A stretch of DNA of 64,000 nt, from the NCBI RefSeq assembly GCF_018882365.1, contig NZ_JACVOP010000004.1:62001-126000 (forward strand). Direction: 5' to 3'. Below, in pieces: positions 22,285 to 32,339 of this stretch. Position numbers and translations under genes: made by a program. Under the pieces are notes generated by a model, which was given only the letters and a program-made list of their open reading frames with translations, ran no database searches and had not been told where the DNA came from. The stretch comes from Polynucleobacter sp. 71A-WALBACH. Lineage in GTDB: Bacteria > Pseudomonadota > Gammaproteobacteria > Burkholderiales > Burkholderiaceae. How positions within the stretch are numbered: position 1 is the first letter of the stretch; each line of letters opens with the position of its first letter.

Positions 22285-22734
22285 ATGAGCAAACCCATCG
22301 CTATCGACATCAACCAAATTTTGAAGTTGTTACCACATCGCTATCCATTTTTATTGGTTGATCGTGTTCTGGAGATTGAACCTCGTCAAAGCATTACCGC
22401 TCTCAAGAACGTCACGATGAACGAGCCATTCTTTCAGGGGCACTTCCCAGATTTTCCAGTAATGCCTGGCGTTTTAATTATTGAGGCGCTTGCTCAAACT
22501 GCAGCACTGCTTACTTTTTCTGAAGTTCGTGAAGAGAATGCAGTTTATTACTTTGCTGGTATCGATGGCGCCCGCTTTAAGAAGCCGGTATTGCCTGGTG
22601 ATCAACTGATCATGACTGCCAAGTTAGAGCGTGAACGCGCCGGCATCTATAAATTTCAGGTGCAAGCGACGGTAGATGGTGAGTTGGCTGCAGAAGCGAA
22701 TATTACTTGTGCAGTTCGTACGAAAGGTGCGTAA
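22285..22734 (+). CDS. fabZ: 3-hydroxyacyl-[acyl-carrier-protein] dehydratase FabZ
   Basis: Dehydrates 3-hydroxyacyl-ACP in fatty acid elongation, competing with LpxA/LpxD for the same substrate. 149 residues, hot-dog fold. Catalytic His53 in [11 protein letters not shown] and Glu67 in IEALAQT. Start ATG 22285. Its TAA overlaps the lpxA ATG (TAATG). Confidence 0.98.
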   Translation: MSKPIAIDINQILKLLPHRYPFLLVDRVLEIEPRQSITALKNVTMNEPFFQGHFPDFPVMPGVLIIEALAQTAALLTFSEVREENAVYYFAGIDGARFKKPVLPGDQLIMTAKLERERAGIYKFQVQATVDGELAAEANITCAVRTKGA

Positions 22735-23531
22735 TGACTCGGATTCATGCATCCGCTGTAGTAGATAGCAAGGCTGAGATCGCTGGCGACGTTGAGATTG
22801 GTCCATATTCTGTAATTGGGCCTAACGTCAAAATTGGCGCGGGCTGCAAGGTGGGATCTCATACCGTGATTGAGGGTTACACCACGATCGGTAAAGAAAA
22901 TAACTTTGCTCACTTTGCCGCTATTGGTGGTGCCCCTCAGGATATGAAATATCGTGGCGAACCTACCCAATTAATGATTGGCGATCGTAATACGATTCGT
23001 GAGTTCACGACTATTCATACGGGCACCTCTCAGGACGAAGGTATTACCCGTATCGGCGATGACAATTGGATCATGGCTTATGTGCATATTGCGCATGATT
23101 GCCAGATTGGTAACCACACGATTTTTTCAAGCAACGCACAGATCGCTGGACATGTAAAAGTCAGTGACTGGGCGATTATGGGCGGGATGTCTGGGGTTCA
23201 TCAATTTGTCCGTATTGGGCAACATGCCATGCTTGGTGGCGCCTCTGCTTTGGTGCAAGATATTCCCCCCTTTGTGATTGCGGCTGGAGATAAAGCGTCC
23301 CCACACGGAATTAATGTGGAAGGTCTAAAACGTCGTGGTTTCTCAAGCGAAACGATTTCCGCATTGCGTCAAGCTTATAAAGTTCTCTACAAAGATGGCC
23401 TCAGTTTTGAGGAGGCTAAGGTAGAGATTCAGAAGATGGCTATTGCTAGTGCATCAGATGCCGCTACCGCAGAAAAGCTCACAGAGTTCCATGATTTTAT
23501 TGCCGCCTCTACACGCGGCATCATTCGATAG
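22734..23531 (+). CDS. lpxA: UDP-N-acetylglucosamine acyltransferase LpxA
   Basis: First step of lipid A synthesis, 3-O-acylation of UDP-GlcNAc. 265 residues, with left-handed beta-helix hexapeptide repeats from residue 5 onward and the catalytic histidine in [13 protein letters not shown] 22734 overlaps the fabZ stop; upstream in-frame codons to 22707 lie inside fabZ and lack family similarity. Confidence 0.98.
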   Translation: MTRIHASAVVDSKAEIAGDVEIGPYSVIGPNVKIGAGCKVGSHTVIEGYTTIGKENNFAHFAAIGGAPQDMKYRGEPTQLMIGDRNTIREFTTIHTGTSQDEGITRIGDDNWIMAYVHIAHDCQIGNHTIFSSNAQIAGHVKVSDWAIMGGMSGVHQFVRIGQHAMLGGASALVQDIPPFVIAAGDKASPHGINVEGLKRRGFSSETISALRQAYKVLYKDGLSFEEAKVEIQKMAIASASDAATAEKLTEFHDFIAASTRGIIR

Positions 23532-23541
23532 AGCATAGCTA

Positions 23542-24744
23542 GTGTCCAAACTTGCTTGTGTTGCCGGAGAGCCTTCGGGTGACCTGCTTGCAGCGCCAGT
23601 CTTAAGTGCGCTAAAGCAAATCCCGGATACCTCTCATTTAGAGGTCTATGGCATTGGCGGTCCACGCATGCAGGCAGAGGGGCTACGTTCAGATTGGCCC
23701 ATGGAGACGCTGAGTGTGCGCGGTTACGTTGAAGCTATTAAACAATTACCCGCCATTCTGAAACTGCGTAAAGAACTCACTACTAATTTGTTGGGTGAAG
23801 GTCGCCCTGATGTCTATCTCGGTATTGATGCGCCGGATTTTAATTTGGGTGTTGAGCTAGCTTTGCGTAAAGTAGGTATTCCGACTTTGCATTTTGTCTC
23901 CCCATCAATCTGGGCCTGGAGAGCAGGGCGCATCAAGAAGATTAAGCTGGCAGTAGAGCGCATGCTTTGTATCTTTCCTTTTGAAACCGAGATCTATGAG
24001 CGCGCTGGTATCAGTGCAACTTATGTTGGGCACCCACTAGCGAGCGAGATACCGCTTGAGCCAAATCCCGCTGCCGCCAAGCAAAAAATAGAAAAAATCC
24101 TAAATCTGCCCACCAATGCACTGAGTGGAATTATTGTCTCCGTATTGCCCGGCAGTCGTGGCTCAGAGATTGAGCTTATTGCCCCGGTCTTTTTTGAAAC
24201 GATGTCAGAGCTTATGAAGCGCATGCCGGGACAGTCGCTTCACTTTGTCATTCCGGTAGCCACTCCACGCTTGCGTGCGCCATTGGAAGCGCTACTTAAA
24301 AATACCCTTGAGAACAACCCAGGGCTCAATATCTATTTGATTGATGGTGAAGCTGATACCGTTCTTGAGGCAGCTGATGTTGTTCTGATTGCGAGCGGTA
24401 CCGCAACACTGCAGGCCGCGCTCTGGAAAAAGCCGATGGTGATTTCCTATAAGGTACCGTGGTTGACGGCGCAGATTATGAAGCGACAGGGCTATCTGCC
24501 TTATGTCGGTTTGCCGAATATTCTCTGTGGCGAGTTCGTTGTTCCGGAACTTCTACAGAATGATGCGACTCCGAGCAACTTAGCTGATGCACTCTTGTCT
24601 TGGTTAAATAATCCTGGCAAGGTTGCTCAACTGAAAACACGTTTTGCAGAAATGCATGAAACCTTGCGTAGGCCAACAGGTTTATTGGTTGCCCAGGCTG
24701 TGGCGCAAACTATTGCCGCAGGTAAAAATCGGGTTAGCGCGTGA
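23542..24744 (+). CDS. lpxB: Lipid-A-disaccharide synthase LpxB
   Basis: GT19 glycosyltransferase joining UDP-diacylglucosamine and lipid X. 400 residues. N-terminal [14 protein letters not shown] and the C-terminal nucleotide-binding region ([25 protein letters not shown]) are diagnostic. It starts at GTG 10 bases after lpxA. Its TGA overlaps the rnhB GTG by 4 bases. Confidence 0.97.
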   Translation: MSKLACVAGEPSGDLLAAPVLSALKQIPDTSHLEVYGIGGPRMQAEGLRSDWPMETLSVRGYVEAIKQLPAILKLRKELTTNLLGEGRPDVYLGIDAPDFNLGVELALRKVGIPTLHFVSPSIWAWRAGRIKKIKLAVERMLCIFPFETEIYERAGISATYVGHPLASEIPLEPNPAAAKQKIEKILNLPTNALSGIIVSVLPGSRGSEIELIAPVFFETMSELMKRMPGQSLHFVIPVATPRLRAPLEALLKNTLENNPGLNIYLIDGEADTVLEAADVVLIASGTATLQAALWKKPMVISYKVPWLTAQIMKRQGYLPYVGLPNILCGEFVVPELLQNDATPSNLADALLSWLNNPGKVAQLKTRFAEMHETLRRPTGLLVAQAVAQTIAAGKNRVSA

Positions 24745-25334
24745 GTGTAATTTGGGTATGTGGTGTCGATGAGGCGGGGCGTGGCCCGTTAGCGGGGGCG
24801 GTTGTTGCTGGCGCCGTTGTGCTCGACCCTGCCAACCCTATCAGTGGATTAAAAGATTCCAAGAAGTTATCAGCTGTAAGGCGCGAATTTCTATTTGAGC
24901 AAATTATGCTCAAGGCAAAAGCCTGGGGCATTGGTGAGGCGAGCCCAGTCGAGATTGATGAGATCAATATTTTGCAAGCAACGATGTTAGCAATGCGCCG
25001 AGCGATTGAGGATCTCACAACACGTTTAGGTAGCTGGCCAGATAAAGCCTTGATTGATGGCAATCGCTGTCCTGAGCTCCCGATCTTGGCGGAAGCTATT
25101 GTGAAGGGTGATACCAAAGAGCCTGCGATTTCAGCAGCCTCTATCTTGGCCAAGGTGACGCGTGATCGCCAAATGATGGCCCTGCACGAAATCCATCCGC
25201 AGTATGGCTTTGCTCAACACATGGGATATCCAACAGAAGCGCATTTTGCTGCTCTTAAAGAATTTGGCGCCTGTTCTGAGCATCGTCGAAGCTTCTCTCC
25301 TGTTCGCAATGTGTTGGCTCTTCATAGTCGATAA
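24741..25334 (+). CDS. rnhB: Ribonuclease HII
   Basis: Cleaves RNA in RNA/DNA hybrids and removes single ribonucleotides from DNA. 197 residues. Catalytic Asp10 and Glu11 in [12 protein letters not shown], further acidic residue in [11 protein letters not shown] start inside the lpxB stop (GTGA overlap). It is the usual tail gene of the lpx cluster. Confidence 0.97.
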   Translation: MSVIWVCGVDEAGRGPLAGAVVAGAVVLDPANPISGLKDSKKLSAVRREFLFEQIMLKAKAWGIGEASPVEIDEINILQATMLAMRRAIEDLTTRLGSWPDKALIDGNRCPELPILAEAIVKGDTKEPAISAASILAKVTRDRQMMALHEIHPQYGFAQHMGYPTEAHFAALKEFGACSEHRRSFSPVRNVLALHSR

Positions 25335-25341
25335 TCCATCC

Positions 25342-26166
25342 ATGAAAATTGAATTTATCAGCTCAAAAGACAACTCCTTATTTCGGGAGATTCGACAATT
25401 GCAGGCTACAGGCCCTAAAGGCCAAAAGGCGAGATTCACTTGCGGCCAGGCTTTGTTGGAGGGTATTCATTTGGTGCAAACCTGGGTGGGCAATCCAGGG
25501 TTAAAGACTTTGATCACATCTGAGTTAGGCTTGCAAAATCCAGAGATTGCTCAAGCCGTTTATGACCATGTGGAAATTTGTCCCGAGACTCGCATATGTC
25601 AACTAGATAAAGGTTTATGGGACTTGCTCAGTGACTTGGTAAATGCGCCTCAGATTGCTGGCTTGCTAGATCTACCTCAAACCGCATTAAATCCCCAAAA
25701 GTCTGTTGCTACGATTTCGGGTGATGTGATTATTTTGGATCGTATTCAAGATGCGGGTAATGTGGGTTCTATCTTGCGCACTGCAGCAGCTGCTGGCTTT
25801 ACTCAGGTGATCGCGCTGTCTGGCTGCGCACATCCATGGTCAAGCAAAGTATTACGTGCTGGCATGGGTGCCCATCGATTGCTGGATCTATATGAGGGCT
25901 GGTCAAGTCAGCAAGTGCTCAGTGCGGTAACTGCGCCTTTACTGGCAGCTACGGCTGATGGTGAGCTTGATCTGTTTAATATGCCTCAGGTATTGATTCA
26001 TCCCGTTGCTTGGGTAATGGGAAGTGAAGGCCAGGGGGTTTCCGAAGATCTGATGGCTCAAGCCAAAGGTGTCTCGATACCCATTGATCCCCGTGTAGAG
26101 TCGCTCAATGTTTCTACTGCTGCGGCAATTTGTTTATTTGAAACTGTACGCATTCGTCGTAGCTAG
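25342..26166 (+). CDS. TrmH/SpoU-family RNA 2'-O-methyltransferase
   Basis: SAM-dependent methylation of ribose in rRNA or tRNA; the exact target cannot be read from sequence. 274 residues: N-terminal substrate-binding domain, then the SPOUT knot with motif 1 LDRIQDAGNVGSILRTA, motif 2 WVMGSEGQGVSE and motif 3 IPIDPRVESLNVSTAA. ATG 25342 follows the rnhB stop by 7 bases; a longer in-frame extension runs inside rnhB and shows no family similarity. No clear ribosome-binding site, so coupling to rnhB is likely. It converges with ppsR. Confidence 0.92.
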   Translation: MKIEFISSKDNSLFREIRQLQATGPKGQKARFTCGQALLEGIHLVQTWVGNPGLKTLITSELGLQNPEIAQAVYDHVEICPETRICQLDKGLWDLLSDLVNAPQIAGLLDLPQTALNPQKSVATISGDVIILDRIQDAGNVGSILRTAAAAGFTQVIALSGCAHPWSSKVLRAGMGAHRLLDLYEGWSSQQVLSAVTAPLLAATADGELDLFNMPQVLIHPVAWVMGSEGQGVSEDLMAQAKGVSIPIDPRVESLNVSTAAAICLFETVRIRRS

Positions 26167-26182
26167 AAAACAAAGCAAAGCG

Positions 26183-27010
26183 CTAGCCTAAGATTGTCTT
26201 ATCCGACTTAATGGATTGCAAGACCGTAGTAGCAATCTCTTCAATTGATTTACTCGTTGTTACCACCCAAGGTATGGATTCTTTTTTCATCATGGCAGTG
26301 GCTTCATTAATCTCGTAGCGGCAGTTTTCTAGTTTGGCGTAGTTGCTACCAGGGCGCCGTTCATTGCGAATCTCGGATAAGCGTTCGGCATCGATCATTA
26401 GGCCAAAAATCTTATTTCTGTAGGGAATCAAATCCTTTGGCAACTGCCCACGTTCAAAATCTTCTGGAATAAGGGGGTAGTTGGCCGCTTTCATGCCATA
26501 TTGCATTGCCAAGTAAAGACTGGTTGGCGTTTTACCTACCCGAGAGATGCCTACAAGAATGACATCGGCCTCCGCTAGGTTGCGGTTCGATTGGCCATCA
26601 TCATGGGCCAGGGAGTAATTGATCGCCTCAATACGGTTCTTGTAGGCCTCAGTATCGGCATTGTGGTGCAGGCGGTTCATGGCATGAGTAGACTTGACCC
26701 CCAGGGCTTGCTCTAATGGCGCCACAAAAGTCTGGAACATGTCCAGAATCAAGCCATTGGCCTTGCCGACAATCTTATTCAGTTCGGGGTTCACCAAAGT
26801 GGTGAAGACAATGGGTTGAACCCCATATTTAGTGGCCGCCTGGTTGATGCTAGAAACGGCGTCATGGGCTTTTTCAGGGCTATCCACAAAGGGTACTCGA
26901 ATATGCTTAAAAGTGGCCTCAAATTGAGCCAAAATCGACTGGCTGAAGTTCTCAGCAGTAATTCCGGTACCGTCAGAAACAATAAAAACAATGCGGGTTT
27001 GGGTAGACAT
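26183..27010 (-). CDS. ppsR: PEP synthase regulatory protein (bifunctional kinase/pyrophosphorylase, DUF299)
   Basis: Switches PEP synthase off and on by ADP-dependent phosphorylation of a threonine and Pi-dependent dephosphorylation. 275 residues, typical length. FIVSDGTGITAE at the N terminus and P-loop-like GISRVGKTPTS are the family signatures. It is divergent from its target ppsA across 106 bases, the standard arrangement. Confidence 0.96.
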   Translation of the reverse strand: MSTQTRIVFIVSDGTGITAENFSQSILAQFEATFKHIRVPFVDSPEKAHDAVSSINQAATKYGVQPIVFTTLVNPELNKIVGKANGLILDMFQTFVAPLEQALGVKSTHAMNRLHHNADTEAYKNRIEAINYSLAHDDGQSNRNLAEADVILVGISRVGKTPTSLYLAMQYGMKAANYPLIPEDFERGQLPKDLIPYRNKIFGLMIDAERLSEIRNERRPGSNYAKLENCRYEINEATAMMKKESIPWVVTTSKSIEEIATTVLQSIKSDKTILG

Positions 27011-27116
27011 GAGGTTGGCCTAAAAGTCGTGGTCAGCACTACAATATGTAGTTAATGAAGTATGCCGTATTTTATTCGGCCGCTCGACCAGTTTCCTTAT
27101 CTTTAGAGAGTATTTT

Positions 27117-29519
27117 ATGTCCAACCAACAGCAACAAAGTAACGATGTAGCAAATGCCTATGTTTTGCCTTTTGAGCAACTCCGAATGACTGATGTTGAA
27201 TCAGTTGGCGGTAAAAATGCCTCACTCGGTGAAATGATCTCTCAGTTGTCTTCCGCTGGCGTTCGTGTGCCTACTGGATTTGCAACCACCTCATTGGCGT
27301 TTCGTGATTTCTTAGGGCACAACAATTTGACTGAGCGCATTCAACAGCGTTTGGAAAATCTCAATATTGATGATGTTCGCGCTCTAGCTGAAGCTGGTAA
27401 AGAAATTCGCGGCTGGATTGAGGCTGCTCCGTTTCAACCTCGCCTGGATGAAGAGATTCGTACCTCATTTAAAAAATTAGATGATTCTGGTAATGGTTCT
27501 TTCGCGGTGCGCTCCTCTGCAACTGCAGAAGACTTGCCTGATGCTTCATTTGCGGGACAACAAGAAACCTTCTTGAACGTCGAAGGCATCGACGATGTTC
27601 TAAAGAAAATTCGTGAAGTATTTGCCTCCTTATATAACGACCGTGCGATTTCTTACCGCGTTCACAAAGGCTTTGCTCACGCTGAAGTAGCCTTATCTGC
27701 TGGTATTCAGCGTATGGTGCGCTCTGACTTAGGCGCTGCTGGCGTCATGTTTACTCTGGATACTGAGTCTGGGTTTGAGGATGTAGTGTTTATTACTTCA
27801 AGCTATGGCTTGGGTGAGACTGTGGTGCAGGGCGCCGTCAATCCAGATGAGTTCTATGTATTCAAAACGACTTTGGCGCAGGATAAGAAGGCAATCATTC
27901 GTCGCTCCTTAGGCTCTAAGTTAATTCAGATGCAGTTTGCTCCTGCAGGCTCTGCCGAGAAAGTAATCACTGTTGATGTTGTTCCAGAAAAACGCAATCG
28001 TTTTTCATTGGAAGATGCTGACATTACTGAATTAGCAAAATACGCCGTTATCATTGAAAAGCACTATGGTCGTCCAATGGATATCGAGTGGGGCAAGGAT
28101 GGTCAAGATGGTCGTATCTATATCCTCCAAGCACGTCCAGAGACGGTGAAGAGTCAGGCTGCCGGCCAAGTAGAGATGCGTTACAAACTGAAGGGTACCT
28201 CCAAGGTTCTCGCTAAAGGGCGTGCCATTGGTCAAAAGATTGGTGCGGGTCCAGTTCGCGTTATTCGTGACCCAAGCGAGATGGATCGCGTTCAGCCAGG
28301 TGATGTATTGGTTGCCGATATGACTGACCCTAACTGGGAGCTGGTAATGAAGCGCGCTTCCGCGATTGTGACTAATCGTGGTGGTCGTACTTGCCACGCA
28401 GCCATTATTGCCCGTGAGTTAGGTGTTCCTGCGGTGGTGGGTTGTGGTGATGCGACCGAGCATCTGCAAGACGGCATGATGGTGACCGTATCTTGTGCGG
28501 AAGGTGACGAGGGTCATATCTACGATGGCTTGATTGAAACTGAAGTGACTGAAGTTTCTCGTGGCGTATTGCCAGAGATCCCAGTCAAGATCACCATGAA
28601 TATCGGTAATCCTCAGTTGGCCTTTGATTTCTGCCAAATTCCGAATGCGGGTGTTGGCCTGGCTCGTCTCGAGTTCATCATTAATAACTACATTGGTGTA
28701 CATCCACGTGCTGTGCTGGAGTACCCCAACATTGATCCCGACCTCAAGCGTGCCGTAGAAAGCGTTGCTCGCGGTTACGCAAGTCCACGCCAGTTCTATG
28801 AAGATAAATTGGTTGAAGGTGTAGCTACCATTGCTGCTGCGTTCTATCCAAAACCAGTGATCGTTCGTTTGTCTGACTTTAAGTCAAATGAGTACAAAAA
28901 ACTTATCGGTGGATCACGCTATGAGCCGGATGAAGAAAATCCAATGCTCGGTTTCCGTGGCGCATCCCGTTACGTGTCTGCAGATTTCGGCGAAGCCTTT
29001 GCCTTAGAGTGCGCTGCTATGAAGCGTGTTCGTGAAGACATGGGCCTGGATAACGTGGAGATCATGGTGCCGTTTGTTCGCACCATTAAGCAAGCTGAGC
29101 GCGTGATCGATATGATGGCGAAGCTTGGCCTCAAGCGTGGTGAAAATGGCTTACGCCTCATCATGATGTGCGAGATTCCATCGAACGCTATTTTGGCTGA
29201 TCAATTCCTCGAACATTTTGATGGATTCTCAATCGGTTCAAACGATATGACCCAGTTAACCCTGGGTCTGGACCGTGACTCCGGTATGGAATTGCTGGCA
29301 ATTGACTTTGATGAGCGCGACCCTGCAGTTGAATTCATGATTGCACGCTCAATTGAGGCTTGCCGTAAGCAAAATAAATACGTTGGTATTTGCGGTCAAG
29401 GCCCTTCAGATCACCCAGACTTTGCGCGTTGGTTGGTGGCTAAGGGTATTACTTCAATCTCACTCAATCCGGATAGCGTGATTGCTACCTGGGAAATGTT
29501 GGGTAAGAAAGAAGTCTAA
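27117..29519 (+). CDS. ppsA: Phosphoenolpyruvate synthase
   Basis: Converts pyruvate and ATP to PEP, AMP and Pi for gluconeogenesis. 800 residues: N-terminal ATP-grasp domain ([30 protein letters not shown]), central swivelling phosphohistidine domain with the catalytic His in [14 protein letters not shown]-terminal PEP/pyruvate TIM barrel with [18 protein letters not shown] and catalytic Cys in [10 protein letters not shown] strong terminator follows. Confidence 0.98.
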   Translation: MSNQQQQSNDVANAYVLPFEQLRMTDVESVGGKNASLGEMISQLSSAGVRVPTGFATTSLAFRDFLGHNNLTERIQQRLENLNIDDVRALAEAGKEIRGWIEAAPFQPRLDEEIRTSFKKLDDSGNGSFAVRSSATAEDLPDASFAGQQETFLNVEGIDDVLKKIREVFASLYNDRAISYRVHKGFAHAEVALSAGIQRMVRSDLGAAGVMFTLDTESGFEDVVFITSSYGLGETVVQGAVNPDEFYVFKTTLAQDKKAIIRRSLGSKLIQMQFAPAGSAEKVITVDVVPEKRNRFSLEDADITELAKYAVIIEKHYGRPMDIEWGKDGQDGRIYILQARPETVKSQAAGQVEMRYKLKGTSKVLAKGRAIGQKIGAGPVRVIRDPSEMDRVQPGDVLVADMTDPNWELVMKRASAIVTNRGGRTCHAAIIARELGVPAVVGCGDATEHLQDGMMVTVSCAEGDEGHIYDGLIETEVTEVSRGVLPEIPVKITMNIGNPQLAFDFCQIPNAGVGLARLEFIINNYIGVHPRAVLEYPNIDPDLKRAVESVARGYASPRQFYEDKLVEGVATIAAAFYPKPVIVRLSDFKSNEYKKLIGGSRYEPDEENPMLGFRGASRYVSADFGEAFALECAAMKRVREDMGLDNVEIMVPFVRTIKQAERVIDMMAKLGLKRGENGLRLIMMCEIPSNAILADQFLEHFDGFSIGSNDMTQLTLGLDRDSGMELLAIDFDERDPAVEFMIARSIEACRKQNKYVGICGQGPSDHPDFARWLVAKGITSISLNPDSVIATWEMLGKKEV

Positions 29520-29542
29520 GTATTCGGTTTTGGATTTAGTTT

Positions 29543-29579
29543 AAAAGGCCTAGATGAAAACTCTAGGCCTTTTGTTTTA
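29543..29579. terminator. Bidirectional terminator between ppsA and the Anbu gene
   Basis: A perfect 12-bp stem, AAAAGGCCTAGA (29543-29554) with TCTAGGCCTTTT (29562-29573), with a 7-base loop, followed by GTTTTAT. Because the left arm starts with four A and is preceded by TT, the reverse transcript also ends in U. It therefore serves both ppsA and the convergent Anbu cluster. Confidence 0.88.
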
Positions 29580-29594
29580 TAGCAATCAGCAAAA

Positions 29595-30476
29595 TTAACG
29601 CTTAGCTTTCGTAACTACTTTTTTCTTTACGCCTATCTTGTTGGTAGTTCTAGCAGGTGTAGCCACCTTCTTCACAGCCTTACCAGCACGATGTATGGGA
29701 ACAGAGCCCATTTTCTTGGCAGCCGAGGCAATCGATTTTGATGGTGTAGCTCCAGACCAGCTTGGTTCAGCGATTGAATTAAAGGCGGCACGTAACTTCT
29801 CGCCCCAGAGTTGATGAATCATCTTAAAGTAAGGATTGGATTCATCTATGGTGACAAGCTTGTTGGCTTGTAAGGAGTTTTTCTCGTAGACCAATAGATC
29901 TAGTGGCAGACCCACAGAAATATTGCTGTTTAAGGTCGAATCCATTGAAATGAGCGCGCACTTAGTGGCAAGATTGAGTGGCGTATCAAAATTGAGCACT
30001 CGATCTAAGATAGGCTTTCCGTATTTAGATTCTCCGATTTGGAAATAGCATGTCTCAGGTGTAGCTTCAATAAAGTTGCCAGCGGAATAGATATTAAAAA
30101 GTCTTGGGCGCTCACCTTTAATCTGACCGCCAAAGATGAGATTGCAATTGAAGTCAATGCCCGCTTTTTCAAGGGCCTCATGATCTCGGTCGTAGACCTG
30201 CTTAACGGCATCCCCAATTACTACGGCGGCATCATGGGTATTCTCTACATTCCACAGATTCTTTCCATTAAGGAGTTGGCCCTGCAATAAAATTTCTTTA
30301 ACAGCTTGAGTAATCGCAAGATTGCCAGCACTCATCAGGGTAAAAAATCGATCTTTATCCTTTTGAAATAAAGACATCTTTCTGAAGGTGCCAATTTGAT
30401 CAACGCCTGCATTGGTACGGGTGTCTGATAAAAAAACTAAACCATCTTTTAGGCAAAGCCCAACACAATACGTCAT
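29595..30476 (-). CDS. Anbu, proteasome-related peptidase
   Basis: Anbu is a bacterial relative of proteasome beta subunits and HslV. The N terminus MTYCVGL exposes Thr2 as the nucleophile after Met removal. SDTRTNAG contains the conserved Asp (residue 18) and FRKM a Lys (33), matching the proteasomal Thr-Asp-Lys set. The family is usually about 240-250 residues; this one has 293, with a basic tail from about residue 240 (several Lys-Lys pairs, ending TKAKR). It is the last gene of a four-gene minus-strand cluster, 61 bases after the transglutaminase. The physiological substrate is unknown. Confidence 0.93.
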   Translation of the reverse strand: MTYCVGLCLKDGLVFLSDTRTNAGVDQIGTFRKMSLFQKDKDRFFTLMSAGNLAITQAVKEILLQGQLLNGKNLWNVENTHDAAVVIGDAVKQVYDRDHEALEKAGIDFNCNLIFGGQIKGERPRLFNIYSAGNFIEATPETCYFQIGESKYGKPILDRVLNFDTPLNLATKCALISMDSTLNSNISVGLPLDLLVYEKNSLQANKLVTIDESNPYFKMIHQLWGEKLRAAFNSIAEPSWSGATPSKSIASAAKKMGSVPIHRAGKAVKKVATPARTTNKIGVKKKVVTKAKR

Positions 30477-30537
30477 CCTGAAGCCTCTTTAATTATTTCT
30501 TGGAATTATCTCTTACTTGGCTTCAATCATGACTGCA

Positions 30538-31335
30538 TTAGTTCGCTTGCGTAATTGAGATGCTGGCACTTAATTCCTCGCCACCACCGCCAGAACGAAC
30601 CCCTTTAACAGGGGCTGCTGAGTAGTAATCTCTACCAATCGCAAGGCGGATATGGCGGGCATCAATGAAGCAAGCGTTGGTAATATCGACGCTAATCCAA
30701 AGTCCTTTATCAATGTCAGCGCAAAAATCAATCCAGGCGTGACTAGCCAGGTTTGGAGAGTCCTCAGCAAAGAAGTATCCACTGACGTAGCGAGCTGGAA
30801 TACCCGAGGCGCGACAAAGGCCCAGCATGATATGGGCATGATCTTGGCATACGCCCGATTTCATTGCAAAAGATTGCGCTGCCGTCGTAGCGAAATTGGT
30901 TTGGCCGGGAAAGTAGAGAATGGCGCTTTGCACTGCAGCCGCCAATTTCATTACCTCATCCACTGAATTCTTCTTTGGAATAGAGGGGGAGAAGAATTCC
31001 AGCATTTCTGGTGTAGGTTCGGTTAAAGGTGTTTGTTGAAGCAAGTGATATGGGGATACCGCTTTGGGCTCGTCAAGAAATTCAAAGGCATCTTGAGTGT
31101 GCACTTCACCTTCAGCTTCAATCATCATCGAGGTGTAGGAGGCCTCTTGAACAAATACACTGCAGAGATTTCCAAAGGCATCATAAGAATTGCTTGCTTT
31201 AATTGGCGTGCTGACTTTCCACTTGTCAATTATTTGACCAGCTATATCCGGGGGTGTGAGGCGTAGCTCTTGGATAGAGTAGTGCACTGGCGTTTCATAG
31301 CGGTATTCAGTACGGTGACGAATCTTCAGGTGCAT
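30538..31335 (-). CDS. Transglutaminase-like cysteine peptidase (Anbu cluster)
   Basis: 265 residues. An N-terminal bacterial transglutaminase-associated beta domain (RHRTEYRYETPVHYS) is followed by the catalytic core with Cys163 in SGVCQDHAH, His199 in ASHAWIDF and Asp218 in VDITNACF. Members may act as proteases or amide-forming enzymes; here the role is inferred only from context. It lies 8 bases after the alpha-E gene and has no signal peptide, so it is probably cytoplasmic. Confidence 0.92.
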   Translation of the reverse strand: MHLKIRHRTEYRYETPVHYSIQELRLTPPDIAGQIIDKWKVSTPIKASNSYDAFGNLCSVFVQEASYTSMMIEAEGEVHTQDAFEFLDEPKAVSPYHLLQQTPLTEPTPEMLEFFSPSIPKKNSVDEVMKLAAAVQSAILYFPGQTNFATTAAQSFAMKSGVCQDHAHIMLGLCRASGIPARYVSGYFFAEDSPNLASHAWIDFCADIDKGLWISVDITNACFIDARHIRLAIGRDYYSAAPVKGVRSGGGGEELSASISITQAN

Positions 31336-31343
31336 AGAGATCT

Positions 31344-32324
31344 TTAGGCTACAGCTAGTGGAATGAGATAGGCATTACTGAACTCATCAGCAATGTGATT
31401 AATGCGCTGCAAGAACTCTTCAATGAATTCTTCTAGCCCTTGTGAGAACACTTCATCAATGTCTGAATAGTCTAGGCTTGCCTTGAGCTTACCTAGTAGT
31501 CGTTCGATTTCCTTGGACTGTTGATTTTTTACTTCTGAAATCAATGGAATCAATTCGTTGACACAGCTAACCAGCGAGCGTGGCATTTGCTTGTTAAAAA
31601 TTAACAGCTGCGCAACTTGCTTTGGGGTTACTTGATCAGAATAGATCTGGCGGTAAATTTCAAAGGCGGAAACTGAGCGAAGAAGAGCTGCCCAATGATA
31701 GAAATCAAAGAAGTCTCCATCTGCACCATCGGCTTCAACCTTCTTATCCGTGCGGAGTACTTTAAGGGTTGCTTGGTCTTCATATTTGGTTTCCAGGATA
31801 CGAGCAGTGTTATCGGCGCGTTCCAGAAGCGTTCCTACATTCATGAAGTAAAAGGCTTCATTCTTGAGCATGGTGCCATGCATTACGCCCCGAAATAGAT
31901 GGCAGCGATGCTTAACCCATTCAAGAAGTCTGCTGGGGTCTGCTTGATTGCGGGCCTCAAGAATGCGTTGCAATTCAAGCCAAGTGGTATTTTGAGTTTC
32001 CCAGGCTTCGGATGTAATTCTTCCCCGAATAACACGGGCATTTTCTCGAGCGGCAAATAAGCAGGACACGATGCTGGAAGGATTGCTGGTTTCATAGATC
32101 ATGAAGTCCAAAACATTCTCACGGGTGACTACATCGTATTTCTCCATGAAGGACTCTTCTAGCTTGGAGATAGTGAGCAACTTCTTCCAACTTTGCTCTA
32201 AAAATTCTGCAGGCTGCGGAAGGAGGGAGGTCTGGTGGTTGACATCCAACATGCGGGCAGTATTTTCTGCGCGCTCTGTATAGCGGGCCATCCAGTAAAG
32301 GCAATCAGCGGTACGACTCAACAT
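31344..32324 (-). CDS. Alpha-E domain protein (COG2307-like, Anbu cluster)
   Basis: 326 residues, almost entirely helical. The N terminus MLSRTADCLYWMARYTERAEN is the family signature; a second conserved stretch is LLERADNTARILETKYED. No enzymatic residues are known. In many bacteria it is adjacent to, or fused with, the circularly permuted ATP-grasp protein, as here (15-base gap), suggesting a partner subunit. Confidence 0.92.
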   Translation of the reverse strand: MLSRTADCLYWMARYTERAENTARMLDVNHQTSLLPQPAEFLEQSWKKLLTISKLEESFMEKYDVVTRENVLDFMIYETSNPSSIVSCLFAARENARVIRGRITSEAWETQNTTWLELQRILEARNQADPSRLLEWVKHRCHLFRGVMHGTMLKNEAFYFMNVGTLLERADNTARILETKYEDQATLKVLRTDKKVEADGADGDFFDFYHWAALLRSVSAFEIYRQIYSDQVTPKQVAQLLIFNKQMPRSLVSCVNELIPLISEVKNQQSKEIERLLGKLKASLDYSDIDEVFSQGLEEFIEEFLQRINHIADEFSNAYLIPLAVA

Positions 32325-32339
32325 ATTTACTTATCCCTT

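Noticed and set aside
25204..25341. Longer N terminus for the TrmH-family gene
   Set aside because: The extra 46 codons lie inside rnhB in another frame and do not resemble the family.
26159..26190. Possible hairpin between the TrmH-family gene and ppsR (GCTAG with CTAGC)
   Set aside because: Only 5 bp with a long loop and no T tract; not a credible terminator.
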